From contig OZ025253.1 of assembly GCA_964019135.1 (NCBI GenBank), positions 5,833,059 to 5,897,058 of the forward strand: 64,000 bases of DNA, in the 5' to 3' direction. The notes under the pieces are model-generated. The model worked only from the letters and a program-made list of their open reading frames with translations. It made no database searches and was not told where the DNA came from. This document shows positions 1 to 11,508 of the stretch, piece by piece (within the stretch, counting starts at the first letter, position 1; the number at the start of each line of letters is the position of its first letter). Made by a program: the position numbers and the translations under genes. The DNA comes from Arenicola marina (lineage: Eukaryota; Annelida; Polychaeta; Arenicolidae).

Positions 1-828
1 TTTGTAAAAGTGTAGTATATCTGGTTGTGAAATAGGCATAATAATGTAAAATAAAAACATGAACGCGATCACTTAAAGACACCATGCAAAGCAGACGAGA
101 AGCCCCTTTTCGCAATGATTTATTGAAGTTCCATTAAAAAGAATTGCTTGGGTCACGCATAATTAATATTTAGACTGTCAAAACTGACAGTACGACGTAA
201 ATAAAGTGCCACATGTAGTTAATTCTCCGGACTTCGCGGCCCATCAGGCGAACTCCTAAACATAAAGGAAATGACCTAAGTGGAGGTAGGAACATTACGT
301 TCACTCTCTGAAACATGGCTGAGTGCGGCTGGGCCGCTTTGAACAGGAGGGTGATTTTATGGGAATTGTTGATGAAGAAGGGGGCGGAGCTGATATACAA
401 GGAAACGAAATCGAGGAGGAGACTGCTGGGCTTATTCAACAAAACGACGTAGGCCTACTGTTCAACCCTACCGAGTCGAGCCGCAATTGGAGTATGTTGC
501 TAACCAGTCGGCCAGTGCGGCAGCCGAGCTTTCTGATTCTGATAACAAAGTCGCTGGTACCGTCGGGTGCCAGCGCGTATGAGCAGCCATGTATCAGGGC
601 TAAGAAGCACTCGTCAAACTGATCGCCGGACCGATAACTTGAACTGTGCATTAACCTTAATCATATGATATGTTTCTCACAACTGACAGTCTCCACGGTC
701 AGTGCATGTATCCATGGCTAATGACGTCAATAAAGAAACTATACAATGTTGCTAACATGACGACATGGTAGAATCTATCTATCACTGCTTCACCAAATGC
801 TGCCACTTTAAAGAATCAAACGCCTTTT
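1..828. other. no gene recognised
   Basis: I see only short unsupported reading frames here, with no domain, splice-bounded exon or repeat that I can name. Confidence 0.5.
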
Positions 829-1197
829 TTGAAGAGTTTTTTCAAGAAAATCCTGCGCACTAGAAATCCGCTGAATGATTTTACGATATGTTTCGGCTTT
901 ACCCAAATCGAACATGCCCAGGCACCCTCAAACGTTATTAGCTACCTACTTAACCTATACAAACACTCCGAGTGGCTCTCCCGAAAACTGAAAGCTAAAG
1001 GCAGGATATCCCCAACGTGGGAAATTTTTAACAACACTCTACACACCAAGATAAAAGATGACAATTTTTGTACCCGTAATACGAAGTACGCACGGACTCT
1101 ATTTAAAGATAAATGGGGCCGTAATAATTTCTTATGCCAAGTAGATAAGGACTATATAATCCATCTAGTATCGGTCAACCCATATGACCCTCCATGA
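829..1197 (+). CDS. unrecognised open frame, possible retroelement remnant
   Basis: An open frame of about 122 codons begins at a TTG rather than an ATG, so it is more likely an exon or element fragment than a complete gene. The product is basic and aromatic-rich, with a TWEIFNNTLH stretch near residue 65 and CTRNTKYARTLFKDKWG near residue 82. This looks like real protein sequence rather than noise, but I cannot assign a family. It resembles the tail regions of non-LTR retrotransposon polyproteins only in a general way. No splice sites or neighbours help. Function is unknown. Confidence 0.25.
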   Translation: MKSFFKKILRTRNPLNDFTICFGFTQIEHAQAPSNVISYLLNLYKHSEWLSRKLKAKGRISPTWEIFNNTLHTKIKDDNFCTRNTKYARTLFKDKWGRNNFLCQVDKDYIIHLVSVNPYDPP

Positions 1198-1869
1198 ACG
1201 AGACCTCAACAATCAACAGGCCTTTAACCTGTAGCCCATGGCAACGAGGAGCCGATAACCACATCCTTCTTAACCACTAGGACCCCACAAGGTAGCTTTA
1301 AACAGCGATTTTAACCTATATACAAAATATCAGCAGGATACGCAGGCTCAGAAGTGGGAACCCCCCCCCCCCCCCACTCCCCCGCCACACGCCCTCCAAG
1401 CCCAATTAACCCCCCCCCCCCTTCCACGCACATGCCCAATAGTCCCCTGATATAATAAACACGGAGAAATTATCACATGTATTACCTTTCAGCCGCCCAC
1501 AACAATGGAAAAACGTGGATTCAGAATTACAGAATGCATTAATCAATAGCCGAGTGCATGCCCAACACAGCCCCCTGAAAATAAAGCAAAACTGTAGGTG
1601 GAAACATTACAGCATGTATCCCCACTTCCCCCCAACAGCCCCCTGATATATTGATGTATTCCTCGTTATATATTTCTATCCCTTCCACAGGGATGATACA
1701 CATATATATATAAATGTATTCCCACGTATACCCATTTCGATGTGACCCCGCTTTACGGTTGTTATATACTTTTATGTACCATGTTGTCGAATTGTTGACT
1801 TGAAATTAAACACAAATACCAACATGTGGAGTGCACCTCACGCGCATCACTTGGCTTTGTCATAAACGC
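1198..1869. other. low-complexity intergenic DNA
   Basis: This stretch holds homopolymer C runs (around 1361-1377 and 1411-1421) and AT-rich sequence. No gene is seen. Confidence 0.5.
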
Positions 1870-2234
1870 CATGATACATCTAAAAAGTTTCGGTAACTCT
1901 GTGACCGAAACAAGTTTGGGACACAAAGTTACCGAAACTTGTTCAGGATACATCTAATCCGAGTTTCCGAAACTCGCACCCCTTAACCCCTTAAATTTGG
2001 CGCCAATAATCCACCATGGCTGAGGTTAGAGAATCACATGATCACATCTCGATTTCTCATTGGCTGTAATACTAATGATGTGAAAAGTTTGTGTCCCAAA
2101 TTCAAACATGTTGAAACTTTGGAAACAATGTTTCGGTCACAAAGTTACCGAAACATTTCAGGATACACCAGTGAAAAGTTTCGGAAATAAAGTTTCGGTC
2201 ACAAAATTACCGAAACTTTGCCAGATGTATCATG
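1870..2234. mobile_element. short inverted-repeat (fold-back) element, MITE-like
   Basis: The ends are inverted copies. CATGATACATCT at the left is matched by GATGTATCATG at the right, and both continue inward through AAGTTTCGGTAA and TGTGACCGAAAC for about 40 bp with few mismatches. Internally the same GTTTCGGTAAC/GTTACCGAAAC block recurs around 1935, 2135 and 2205, so the element can fold on itself in several ways. There is no coding capacity, and I cannot identify a clear target-site duplication. Confidence 0.65.
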
Positions 2235-2487
2235 AGCTTAATGCAAAGAAAGCTGACTCTGTCATTGACAGCCAAACTGTCGGACCGCATCCTGTGAACA
2301 TAAGTTTCCTCGGTTGAGATCTGTCAAATAAAATGGCCCAGTTTAGTTCAGGTACGAAGGTGCAAACTTGGACATCGACGACTAAACCGAAGTAAGCAAG
2401 TGTTGTTGAACCGGCAAGCAAACAGTAACTGCTCATTCGATTACTATAATATTTAGTGCTTTTGTTCTTGATGACAATCACTAAAGT

Positions 2488-2671
2488 CAGAGTCATAAAA
2501 GCCGTAGACTCACGTTTCGGCCCATATTTTCCGTGAATGTGGCCGCGATCGCTCTGAAATGCACTGACGTGAGAAAGCAACACCGTGCAATTTTAATGAT
2601 ACCAAACTTACGTGTGTACTGCGAGGTTATCCTTTTTAAAGACACAAACAATATTTCTCCATGCTGACACT
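2488..2671 (-). repeat. left arm of a 185-bp inverted repeat pair
   Basis: This block is the reverse complement, with scattered mismatches, of 5711-5896. It includes the shared segments around AACCTCGCAGTA and CTCACGTCAGTG. The two arms enclose about 3 kb. They may be the ends of one DNA transposon or two dispersed copies in opposite orientation. Confidence 0.7.
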
Positions 2672-5048
2672 CAGACGCTTTGTCGCAAATATAGACTAAA
2701 TCACAGACAATGAAAGGCTCTGTAGTTGCCATGGCGTATGTGGCTGGTGCAAATATAGAGCATGTATTTTTCAGAGCACGTTCGGCGCCGTAGCAACTAC
2801 GTCATCTTATGACATATGCTTTAGTATGTTCGCGAAACTGCGTTTGCTGCCAATAGAGCATGCAAGTTTTATGTGTGCGATACCTCAAGAGATCAGATTT
2901 TGGTGACAACGACTTTATATGCGACCTTAAGTTTTCACTGCGCAGCCTACTCGCTCCCCGATTTGCGTAGATTTGCGCTTTGCGCTGCGATGCGATTTGC
3001 GCTGGCCTGACAGTGTTGCAGACGGCCGAATTACAGATGACATGCGGAATGAACCATAACTAGCGGAAATGAGGAAACGGCTATTGATTTCGACAGATCG
3101 ATTCATCAAAGTAGGTAATTGATGAAAATATATCCAATGTTTGTTAGCATCATACTACTGAAGCATATGGATGATTTTATGAGCAGATATGATTGAGCCA
3201 CTTTAGCTCAATAATACTTACTTGTTATTTTACCACGACTGATTTTATGACAGTTTTTGTCAAAATCAAGAAATCAATCATGAAGGATTTGACAAATTGT
3301 AACTAAGCTTTATTTAAATAAAGCTTTGAATGGGAATAACATTCTAATATAAAAAAATACAACTCAAATATTGTGACATTATATCAATCCTCAATCATGC
3401 ACTTTGTATTTAGCAAATATTTGATATCAGATAATGTGTAAAATATGTATCTACGTTTTTGTCTGAATGTATATATTACATATATTACACATAGATATAG
3501 ATCTAAGCATATGAGAAATGCTATGTACCTTACATATGTTTTTATCTATGATTAATTCTTTTTCAATTTTTCCAATTTTATTTTTTTGATTATATTCAAA
3601 AGGAGTTTTTTGCAAGTCAACGGTCAGGTGAACATATCCATAAAACATTGCAAAGTATGTAAATATGAATTAGACAAGAGTACACAGTAGGTAGATGCAA
3701 ATTTCAACTAAATATATGAAAAATTTACAAAGTTAAAAAGTTAACAGACTGCACAAAACTCTAGAACATTTAAATAAAATTGATAAATTTGCAAATGTCA
3801 TAAATAATAGTTGTTACGTCCAATGATATTTTAAACATCGTAAACTGGTCTTGTTAAATAATGGAACACATTATAATATATACAATAGCAACCTCGCAGA
3901 AGTCAGAATAATTGATTATACGACACCAGTTTATTTATTACGACACACAGGATTTATTAGCAAAGCAATATGTCTTGATGCTTTTGTCACAACTGTAGCT
4001 AAATTTAGGAGAGGGGACTGTGATGTTTATGCTGGTTAAATGTAAATATATATATATAAACCTGCTAAAAATATTTAATGTTACTCGAGTCCTTTTGTGC
4101 TACTTGTTATTATGGATATTATTTTAAGTTTTTAGTTCCTTTGTTTTGTTATTATATGCCATTTGTATAGACCTCAGGACAACAGTACCAAAAAGGTGTC
4201 AGACAACCTAAAAGGACATCTTATCATTACAGAGTTATGCAGCATTAATTTCAATTGAGACATCAGTGCATTGCAAGTGAAAAGGTCACTTAATATATCT
4301 ATGAAGAAATGGAAAAGTTTACAGACTGCAGTACAACCCTAAACAGAGGCACTATTTAAATAGAATTGTCTCAATTTGCAAATGCCACGAACAACATTTG
4401 TCAACCAGGGCTGACTTAATGTAGAACAAAGTTGATGATTACTATATTCTATTAAACCATATAATGTCCTATTTTATTTTAAAAGTCATGAATTGATCTT
4501 CTCTTCATTCAAATTGATGAAACACAATCTAATACAATATAGCAAATGAGAGGTCATAACTGTAGTTGACTGCAGGAAAATTAAGAGATGAAATTGAAAA
4601 TGTAAAATATATATTGATGATCCCTTCATTGTGATTTTTGTGTTTGGCTGGTTAAATGTTAAACGTCTCTATATATATAAACCAGCCACAACTTCTTAAT
4701 ATTACTGGATTTCTTATGCGTTAATTGTTATCAATAATTTTAATAGTTTGTGGTTCTCTTGTTTCTTTATTATAGATTATATGTTGTAGTTTCACTTAGT
4801 TTTTGTATATGCTAGATATGAAATACCTGCATGTTTTATTTTATACTATATGTTGTCAACCCAAACTGATAAGATAAAAGCAAATCCAGTGCAAGACACT
4901 AATAGAATTTGGATTTATTATCATCATTGTTAAATCAATGTATGAGCAAGGTTCGAGGTGTGGTTCTGCGACGGGTGAGTTGAAAGATATTTTAAGGGTG
5001 TGTTCAGCATTATAAATAGCTGGGGCAAATGGAGGTGTAAGGCAGATA
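2672..5048. other. AT-rich segment with a diverged tandem duplication
   Basis: No gene is seen. Two blocks about 600 bp apart (roughly 3720-4165 and 4300-4785) resemble each other in order: GTTAACAGACTGCA versus GTTTACAGACTGCA, then AATTTGCAAATG, then GCTGGTTAAATGT followed by TATATATAAACC. This indicates an old duplication inside the segment enclosed by the inverted arms. Confidence 0.5.
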
Positions 5049-5297
5049 TGGGCTGAGTGCCGTTGTGAAGGGCTGAGTGCCGTTGTGAAGGGCTGAGTGC
5101 CGTTGTGAAGGGCTGAGTGCCGCTGTGAAGGGCTGAGTGCCGTTGTGAAGAGCTGAGTGCCGTTGTGAAGGGCTGAGTGCCGTTGTGAAGGGCTGAGTGC
5201 CGTTGTGAAGGGCTGAGTGCCGTTGTGAAGGGCTGAGTGCCGTTGTGAAGGGCTGAGTGCCGCTGTGAAGGGCTGAGTGCCGCTGCCAAGGGCTGGG
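5049..5297. repeat. 20-bp minisatellite, about 12 copies
   Basis: The unit is GGCTGAGTGCCGTTGTGAAG, repeated head to tail with single-base variants (CGCTGTGAAG, AGCTGAGTGC). Because 20 is not a multiple of 3, minus-strand translations cycle every 20 residues in more than one frame. The open frames here are therefore a by-product of the repeat. Confidence 0.95.
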
Positions 5298-5710
5298 TGC
5301 CAAAAGAGCTCACGTAAGTGGCATTAATGTGTTTAAATGATTTATTATTTTATATTATGCTATCTTGTTGCTAACCACTGTAATATGATATTGCTGTATA
5401 TATGAGTATGAATTGAATGGTGATGTATGAATGTGAATATGACCTTTTGTACATATTTTATTTGTAGCCGTGATGATGCAGATCAGAATAAAGCTAATTA
5501 AATGAAATAAGACCTTTGTCTTGCCCGAGACAACGTGACAATCTCCATGTATTTAAAGATACCCCAATTTTCAAAAAAATTCAAATTAAAAAGACACATT
5601 GTGCCACACACCAGGGCCACACATCATATTCACTAGCCGTTCGCGCGCAAACTTGCAGGTATAGTCTCGTTCTCGCGTGGGAATTCCCAACATGTGAATA
5701 AGGCGAATGG
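5298..5710. other. AT-rich spacer
   Basis: No gene is seen. Sequence around 5470-5510 (GATCAGAATAAAGC) resembles the A-rich tail of a retroelement or a polyadenylation region. Confidence 0.35.
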
Positions 5711-5896
5711 TGTGTCAGCATGGAGAAATATTGTTTGTGCCTTAAAAAAGGATAACCTCGCAGTACATACGTAAGTTTGGTATCATTACAATTGCACGAT
5801 GTTGCTTTCTCACGTCAGTGAATTTCAGAGCGATCGCGGCAAATTCACGGAAAATATGGGCTGAAACGTGAGTCTACGGCATTTATGACTTTGAAT
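5711..5896 (+). repeat. right arm of the 185-bp inverted repeat pair
   Basis: This is the reverse-complement partner of 2488-2671. It reads outward from a CAGCATGGAGAAATATTG segment through GGATAACCTCGCAGTA to GAGTCTACGGCATTTATGAC. Confidence 0.7.
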
Positions 5897-7834
5897 TTAC
5901 ACATTGATAAAAGTTCAACATAATCAAAGCGACATTTATTGCGTAATCGTTGGAATCATATCGCTGTTATTATTAAACTCGTCGATGCGATCGGTTGTGC
6001 GTCAACACATTCAGTTTTCGTGCCTCACGTAGGCTAAGTTGCGCTGCATGGGCAAGAAGATGACAACTGCTCGTTTAATTTTTTTTATATTTAGCAGGTC
6101 GATTATTTATAGCAATCAATATAAAACACTGTAAGATCAGCAAAATCGAAGAGACAGTTGTTGCATAATCTTAGTCTAAAACTTATAGACTAAGAGGCCG
6201 CGATTGCTTAAAATGCTCTTCTAAAGTTAGCCCCAACGAGTGGCGCTGTGGCCGAAAACAAGTTGTATTGAACAAGGCTTACTTGATGTAACTATTTTAA
6301 AGTCAGCCGATCCTTTTTGAACAGGATTTAGCCAAATTGGCTATAGTATAGGGGAATTGCCTAACCCAGCTATGCCAGTCTAAGGCAGACACAACATTGT
6401 CACTGACACTCTCAATCGTTATTGACACAAGAACACACCCTGGCGTTTTCTCGTTTCGTAACAGCGCCGCTGACAATGAGAATGTTTCCGTGACAGTGGG
6501 TGTTGACACCAGACCTTGAACTCGAAGTTCAATATTGAATACCCCTTAAAAATTGTTGGAACAGCTTTTGGTTTCAGAACACACTTGCCTGTCTGAAATC
6601 CCGAATTCTTCTTTACTTTGGCATCGATTTCAAGCTGTTTATCCGTGAACAGTTCGCTGCAAATGTACGTAAATTTTCCCGGCTACTTCCATGCCGCCCC
6701 CGTACGCTGCACCTGAGCCGTCCACCGTCATTTCAAGGCTTCATCTCGAGCAAACCTAAACGCAGTCACATATCTACTCTATCCAGTGAGCTTTTGGAGC
6801 ACACTTTAAGTCAAGTAGAGTGTCTTTTTGCAACACAAAGCATGTACATGTCACCATACATAGAACCGCTACTTAGTCACACTGGTTAGGTGATGACAGA
6901 GAATAATATTACGTGGTGAAAAAAGCGGTATTGATATTTATTGACATTTACAAACACTAATAAGTCACACTGGTTTTGTGACGACAGCCAGTGCAAAACC
7001 CTCGGATCTACTGGGTCTCACTAGAGGAACAAGTGTCATTCATGGGGTGTTTAATGACATAGTTTGTCAAGCGAGAAAGTATGCTTACCATATTCTGCAT
7101 ACTGATTGAGCAATGCAGCAATTTTAACCCCACTGATTCAATGGTCCTCTTCGATAGTCTGAAACAACAAACATTTCCCTGAAGATATCAACATGATAAT
7201 ATAGACTGTAGATACTGCCACAAGTTTTGAATGATAAATTTAAGCATCATACATGTTGAGCTTAATTTTATATTCATATGTTGACAGAATAAATAATTTT
7301 TCACTTTAATAATTGCAGCTTTGAATCAAAACAATTTATGTACTTAAATACAGACAAGAGCCAAGGTACATTTATACTATTTCTATGCTAACCATTGTTT
7401 AATTAGTAATATTTATCCATGATAATACCATATTAATACAGCACAGAGAACTAAGAAAAAACACTATTTACATAGTAAATCCTGAAGCAAATCAGTAAGC
7501 TTAAATATGCACCTTTTCCCATATATTAAATTACATGTACTGTAATATAGTGAAACCAACAAGTGTGCTAATTTTTGAATGATTAGAATAATGGTATCAA
7601 ATGGTCACAGAGATTGCTTATGGGCCTATGTTCAAGACAAGATAATAACAAGTATCAATAAAGCATACAGTAATACAGTAATAACAGGTTGCACTTGATA
7701 CAGCTACATCTAGTATGCATATATAGCTTCAACACAAATCACTGATTCATATATTAGGATGAATAGACTATTAAATGCACCAGAGAAGGACTCGACAAAG
7801 TGATATGGCCATTAATTAAAAAAATAATAAAGGT
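5897..7834. other. no gene recognised
   Basis: The sequence is AT-rich with no supported reading frame. ACACTGGTTNNGTGA-type phrases at about 6878 and 6968 recur but are too short to classify. Confidence 0.4.
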
Positions 7835-8580
7835 ATAAAGGTTTCAAGGTTCGAATCAGACAGCACGAGCACGAGCTAATGGTATCCTAATATGCTGACG
7901 ACTTGACACTACTCCTAAAAAACGACGAATAAACTACAGGGGTGCGCGATGAATTAAACGAATTTTAAAAGGTGACAGGACTAAAACTAAACCTGGCAAA
8001 AACCATGTGTATGAATATCGGTCCCAGCGTGAATAATAAGGAAGTAATCCCCCCCCCCCCCACAACGGTATAGCAATATTAAAAGAGCGTGTGATGTGTC
8101 TAGGCGTGTATATCACAAATGATAGTGAAGTGTGTAATAATTTGAAATGGGTTAACAAACTACAATGTATAGAGAAAGTCTTAAGTACCTGGAAAAAAAG
8201 GAAGTGAACACTCTTTGGCAAGCTGTAATAAAAGCTTTAATTATCCCAAAATATCGTTTCTAGCCATCTGCGTTATAGTTACTGGATCATTTTATCTGGA
8301 CTAGAACAGAACGTATTAAACGCAGTGTATTGATGTCACCAAAGGCGTATGGCGGAGTGGCAATGACAGACTTAGACTAGTATATTGACTCCCTGAAAGC
8401 CAAGTGGCTAAAGTGACTATTTTCTGCAAATAATGCAAATTGGGCTGTCCTAGGTAAAAGCTATTGTGAGCAGTTTCAAATACCAATTATTGACAGGTGC
8501 TTCAGAAAGAAAAGCTCCTTGCCTGAGCTATCCAAATTGCCCACATTCTATTCAAATATCATAAGTGCGTACGCGAACGA
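7835..8580 (+). pseudogene. degenerate L1/Tx1-like LINE reverse transcriptase
   Basis: Translating with frameshifts recovers the palm of a non-LTR retrotransposon reverse transcriptase. There is a YADDLTLLL box near 7893, then TGLKLNLAKTMCMNIG, an LGVYI segment near 8100, WKKRK and a GKL-like thumb start, and FIWTRTERIK followed by a GGVAMTDLD motif near 8350. The trace continues to LPTFYSNIISAY around 8530-8570. Motif order and the GG-mtdL block fit the L1/Tx1 group. Several in-frame stops, frameshifts and a C-homopolymer at about 8049 break the frame, so it cannot encode an active enzyme. The 5' part, including the endonuclease, is missing. A dispersed repeat begins shortly after the fragment ends. 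Confidence 0.75.
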
Positions 8581-8654
8581 GGCATCATGACGTCACACGG
8601 ATTCTCCCCGGTGACAACGTTGGCGCAACGCTTCAAACAGAAAACTTACAAAAA

Positions 8655-9165
8655 TGAAGAAACTTGGTCTTTTCGTGATCCAAACGGGATACGAAAACAT
8701 CCAATTGGTCTTATTTTATCTTTACCATGTGGTTTAATGACGCACCCGTGTGTTGTTACTCCATGCACTGCACATTTTGACAGCGGAATAGTTAAGTCGA
8801 TCACTTGCTCTCGCCATTTTTGTTACCGCGGAGGCACGCGAAACCCTGTGACGTCACTCGCTGTTTGGTGAACTTGCGAAAGCCCGGGTGCAGGGCTAAA
8901 TTTAGAACGTTATTTTTAGCTTTCGAGTGTTTTGAAGACGGATTTTCCCTTGTATATTCCCAAAGTTCTGCGCTTCATCGCCTCCAAATATTTTAACGTA
9001 TATCTCCCATAGCCATGTTTAGTGAAATGGTACTCATAGTCTTTAGAATAAACATGGAAAGAAATTGACTTATAGCTGCCTATACTTCAACATGGAGCAC
9101 GTGTGTTTGTTTGTCCCCAAAACTGAAGTCTCACAGCCCGATCGCGAGAACTGCATACCCCTATC
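8655..9165 (+). repeat. dispersed 0.5-kb repeat, copy A
   Basis: This block matches the reverse complement of about 40890-41404 over most of its length. Shared landmarks are the ATGAAGAAAC start, TGACGTCA-like sites, CTTTCGAGTGTTTTG/CAAAACCCTCGAAAG and the CACGTGTGTTTG region. A shorter third copy lies near 17600-17770. Coding content is not evident, so it is probably a non-autonomous element. Confidence 0.75.
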
Positions 9166-9878
9166 GTGGCGGCAACAATTCAGTAGGGATGCCTTAGCAA
9201 AGTCCATCACCTCATTCCAAGTGACTGAAGTGCCATACCATCTTAAAAACAGTTTCTTGTCCCACGTTTAGGCAATACATTTTAAATAATAACATAATAA
9301 AGTAATCAACTTTAAAATCTCCCTGGTGGATTATTATAATAACTGGCCAATAAAAGGGTTACATTTTATTTTTATTATATATTAAAAACATAACATTTAA
9401 AATATAAATATAACTTTATTATAATAACATTTATTATACATTAGAAACATAAAATTCATTATATTTTAGAAACATAATATTTAATACATTTAGAAACATA
9501 ACATTTCTTATACCACGACATCGTAGCAAACATATAATTTAGTACAAAGGCCGTAGTTTGTTTAGGGAAGAAAAACAAATAAGAATTAGTTTTAATGGGA
9601 GTTTACAGTTTTTATTTCACAATATCACCATAAACGCATTCGTCAAAGTAACAAAAGTGAGACCCGGCGGGTTTAATTCCGGGAGAATTGCATCTGAGCG
9701 TTATTTTGAAATTCCCTAATGATGTCACAAGATTGACAGGTGAGCTTTGATGCAGAGCGTAGGCATCTGTTGTCGAAGGCGTGTATTGTTCTCATGGTTG
9801 AGTGCCTTTCGTTGAGTTCAAGCCAATAAGCAGAGAGTCTCAATATAAAATCACATGTGTTTGCATTCCCCTTTGACT
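9166..9878. other. AT-rich 3' flank of the receptor gene
   Basis: A loose tandem of TTAGAAACATAA-type phrases occupies about 9380-9510. No gene is seen. The minus-strand polyadenylation hexamer at 9611-9616 is listed separately. Confidence 0.5.
9611..9616 (-). terminator. candidate polyadenylation signal for the cGAS-like receptor
   Basis: TTTATT on the plus strand reads AATAAA on the minus strand, about 265 bp beyond the stop codon. A second AATAAA (9878-9883) overlaps the stop codon itself. Confidence 0.4.
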
Positions 9879-11504
9879 TTATTCGCTCCCAGAATTTAAA
9901 TCTGCGTGTGCGAAAACAAGTGGACCGATTTCGACTGATCCGTTACCATTTACGACACTTCCAGGAAGACTGACGTCACAGAGGAGGCTGCTGAGCTCCG
10001 TGTGGCAGTCGAGGAGCGCGTCCGGCGTAAGACAGTGGTCCGGGCGGCTCGACCGCCACGCCGCTTCTTCCTCCTTCGTTAGACCTGGGGGAAGAATCCC
10101 TGCCGATCGTGGCCGTATACCGTCAACACCTTCTCCGCCCAGCAACGGGTGAGGCACCGGCCACCCCTCCCCACCACCCTCCAGGTGCCGTGCTAGTTTC
10201 TTCATGTCCATGAACGCCGCGTCCTCTGGGAGGCACTCGTCGAAGTGTCCACCGTCTGTGTGTGTCCCTGGCTGAAGTCCTTCACACCGACCATTCATCA
10301 CGTCGCCGAGAACAAGGTACTTCAAGAAGGGTGATCTGATTCGGACGCAAGGCTTACTTGGGATTCCGACAGTTTCGCCCAGTGCGGGATGAAGTCGAGC
10401 GGGGAATAGCTCACGACTTACTCGCGTGAGGTCACTGCACAGTGAACAGCGACTGTGACACGTGTCTACATATGTCTCCGTTGTTACGCGGCGGTGTACT
10501 CTGTGTGTGGTGGCGACGATCAGCGTCACCGCGCTCCAAAAATGCCCCCATGGCGCGGCCTCCGTCACCTCCACACTCGCCAGCGGGTCTCTGCTTGTGA
10601 AGTCGGGTAAATGCAATTCCCCTGTTCGCAGAGAAAGTCGCACCCAGTTCACCAAACCACGGACGTTAACATTTCCAAGAACGGTGATTGGTTGCATCGT
10701 CCTCCACGCCCCAGCGCTTGGCATATCTTCCCCTGAACATTCATCCGCCCTCACAGCGGCTGTCATGGCCTCCAAGACGTTATGCACCTCTCGTAGCTCG
10801 CTCGGCAGGGGGCGCCACTGCAAGTAGTGACACGCGAGTAGCTTCAGTCCTCGGATGAGTGTCACAACGCTTGAGAGAGGTTCGAAGGCGGCGAGGATGC
10901 GTGTCTCAACAACTGTCGTGGACAATATCCATCCCTGCTGTGGCACGAGGTGGGCCGGATGGCGTGGGCACTCAGACACCCCAGCCACGTGCAAAAGGCG
11001 GTTGATCCTTCTCAACGTTGAAACCCGCAGGATGTCCTGAAGCACCGGGAAGGCCGGTGTCATGTCCATGGTTACCTTGGTAGCACCTCGCCATTCGAGC
11101 TTTATAGTCACAGCTGGGCGAGAATCCATCGTCCCGCAGCATATAGGTGTGAGTATCCCTCCGTGCTTTAACCTATTCGGCAGCTGGACCCTCTTCAGCT
11201 TAGCTTCTAAGCATTCCAGCCAACGGGCGTAAAACGTCTGAGGGTTAACCACGCCACTGCCACGGTACTCCCTCAGCAGAATGTTTCGTCGTCCACCTTC
11301 GCCACGACAAATGACAAGCGCTGTTCCTGTTACCCACACCGACCACTGGCCGCGGTCTAGGACAACTCTCACTTCATTGCCCGTCAGATTAAGACTGACC
11401 AGGATGTCGAAATCATCGGAGGCATCACTGACTCGGGTTCCGTCATAAAAACTGCCCACAAAGTGGATGGTGGCTCCTCTCCAAAGCGGATCCATCTCTC
11501 CCAA
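9879..11504 (-). CDS. cGAS-like receptor (Mab-21 nucleotidyltransferase), main frame
   Basis: This is a 541-codon uninterrupted frame. Counting from its first ATG, residues 17-18 are GS and residues 31-33 are DFD, inside a segment running from GSFYDGTRV to DDFDILVSL. D147 lies in VTMDMTPAF. GS, then [D/E]xD, then a third acidic residue on a later strand is the nucleotidyltransferase signature of cGAS, OAS and Mab-21 proteins. The family uses those acids to bind two metals and make cyclic dinucleotides, usually after binding nucleic acid. All three are present, so catalysis is predicted. Residues about 210-230 (LIRGLKLLACHYL) fit the helical C-lobe. H334, H337, C349, C353 and C356 form a cluster that might bind metal, which is speculative. 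The tail after about residue 400 is Gly/Pro-rich and longer than in typical Mab-21 proteins. The gene is intronless here. The upstream frame carries the missing N-terminal helix, so the annotated ATG is probably internal. Confidence 0.82.
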   Translation of the reverse strand: MGEMDPLWRGATIHFVGSFYDGTRVSDASDDFDILVSLNLTGNEVRVVLDRGQWSVWVTGTALVICRGEGGRRNILLREYRGSGVVNPQTFYARWLECLEAKLKRVQLPNRLKHGGILTPICCGTMDSRPAVTIKLEWRGATKVTMDMTPAFPVLQDILRVSTLRRINRLLHVAGVSECPRHPAHLVPQQGWILSTTVVETRILAAFEPLSSVVTLIRGLKLLACHYLQWRPLPSELREVHNVLEAMTAAVRADECSGEDMPSAGAWRTMQPITVLGNVNVRGLVNWVRLSLRTGELHLPDFTSRDPLASVEVTEAAPWGHFWSAVTLIVATTHRVHRRVTTETYVDTCHSRCSLCSDLTRVSRELFPARLHPALGETVGIPSKPCVRIRSPFLKYLVLGDVMNGRCEGLQPGTHTDGGHFDECLPEDAAFMDMKKLARHLEGGGEGWPVPHPLLGGEGVDGIRPRSAGILPPGLTKEEEAAWRSSRPDHCLTPDALLDCHTELSSLLCDVSLPGSVVNGNGSVEIGPLVFAHADLNSGSE

Positions 11505-11508
11505 GGCT

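Noticed and set aside
10462..11040. Plus-strand frames within the receptor region
   Set aside because: They are antisense to the cGAS-like receptor frame, with no recognisable product.
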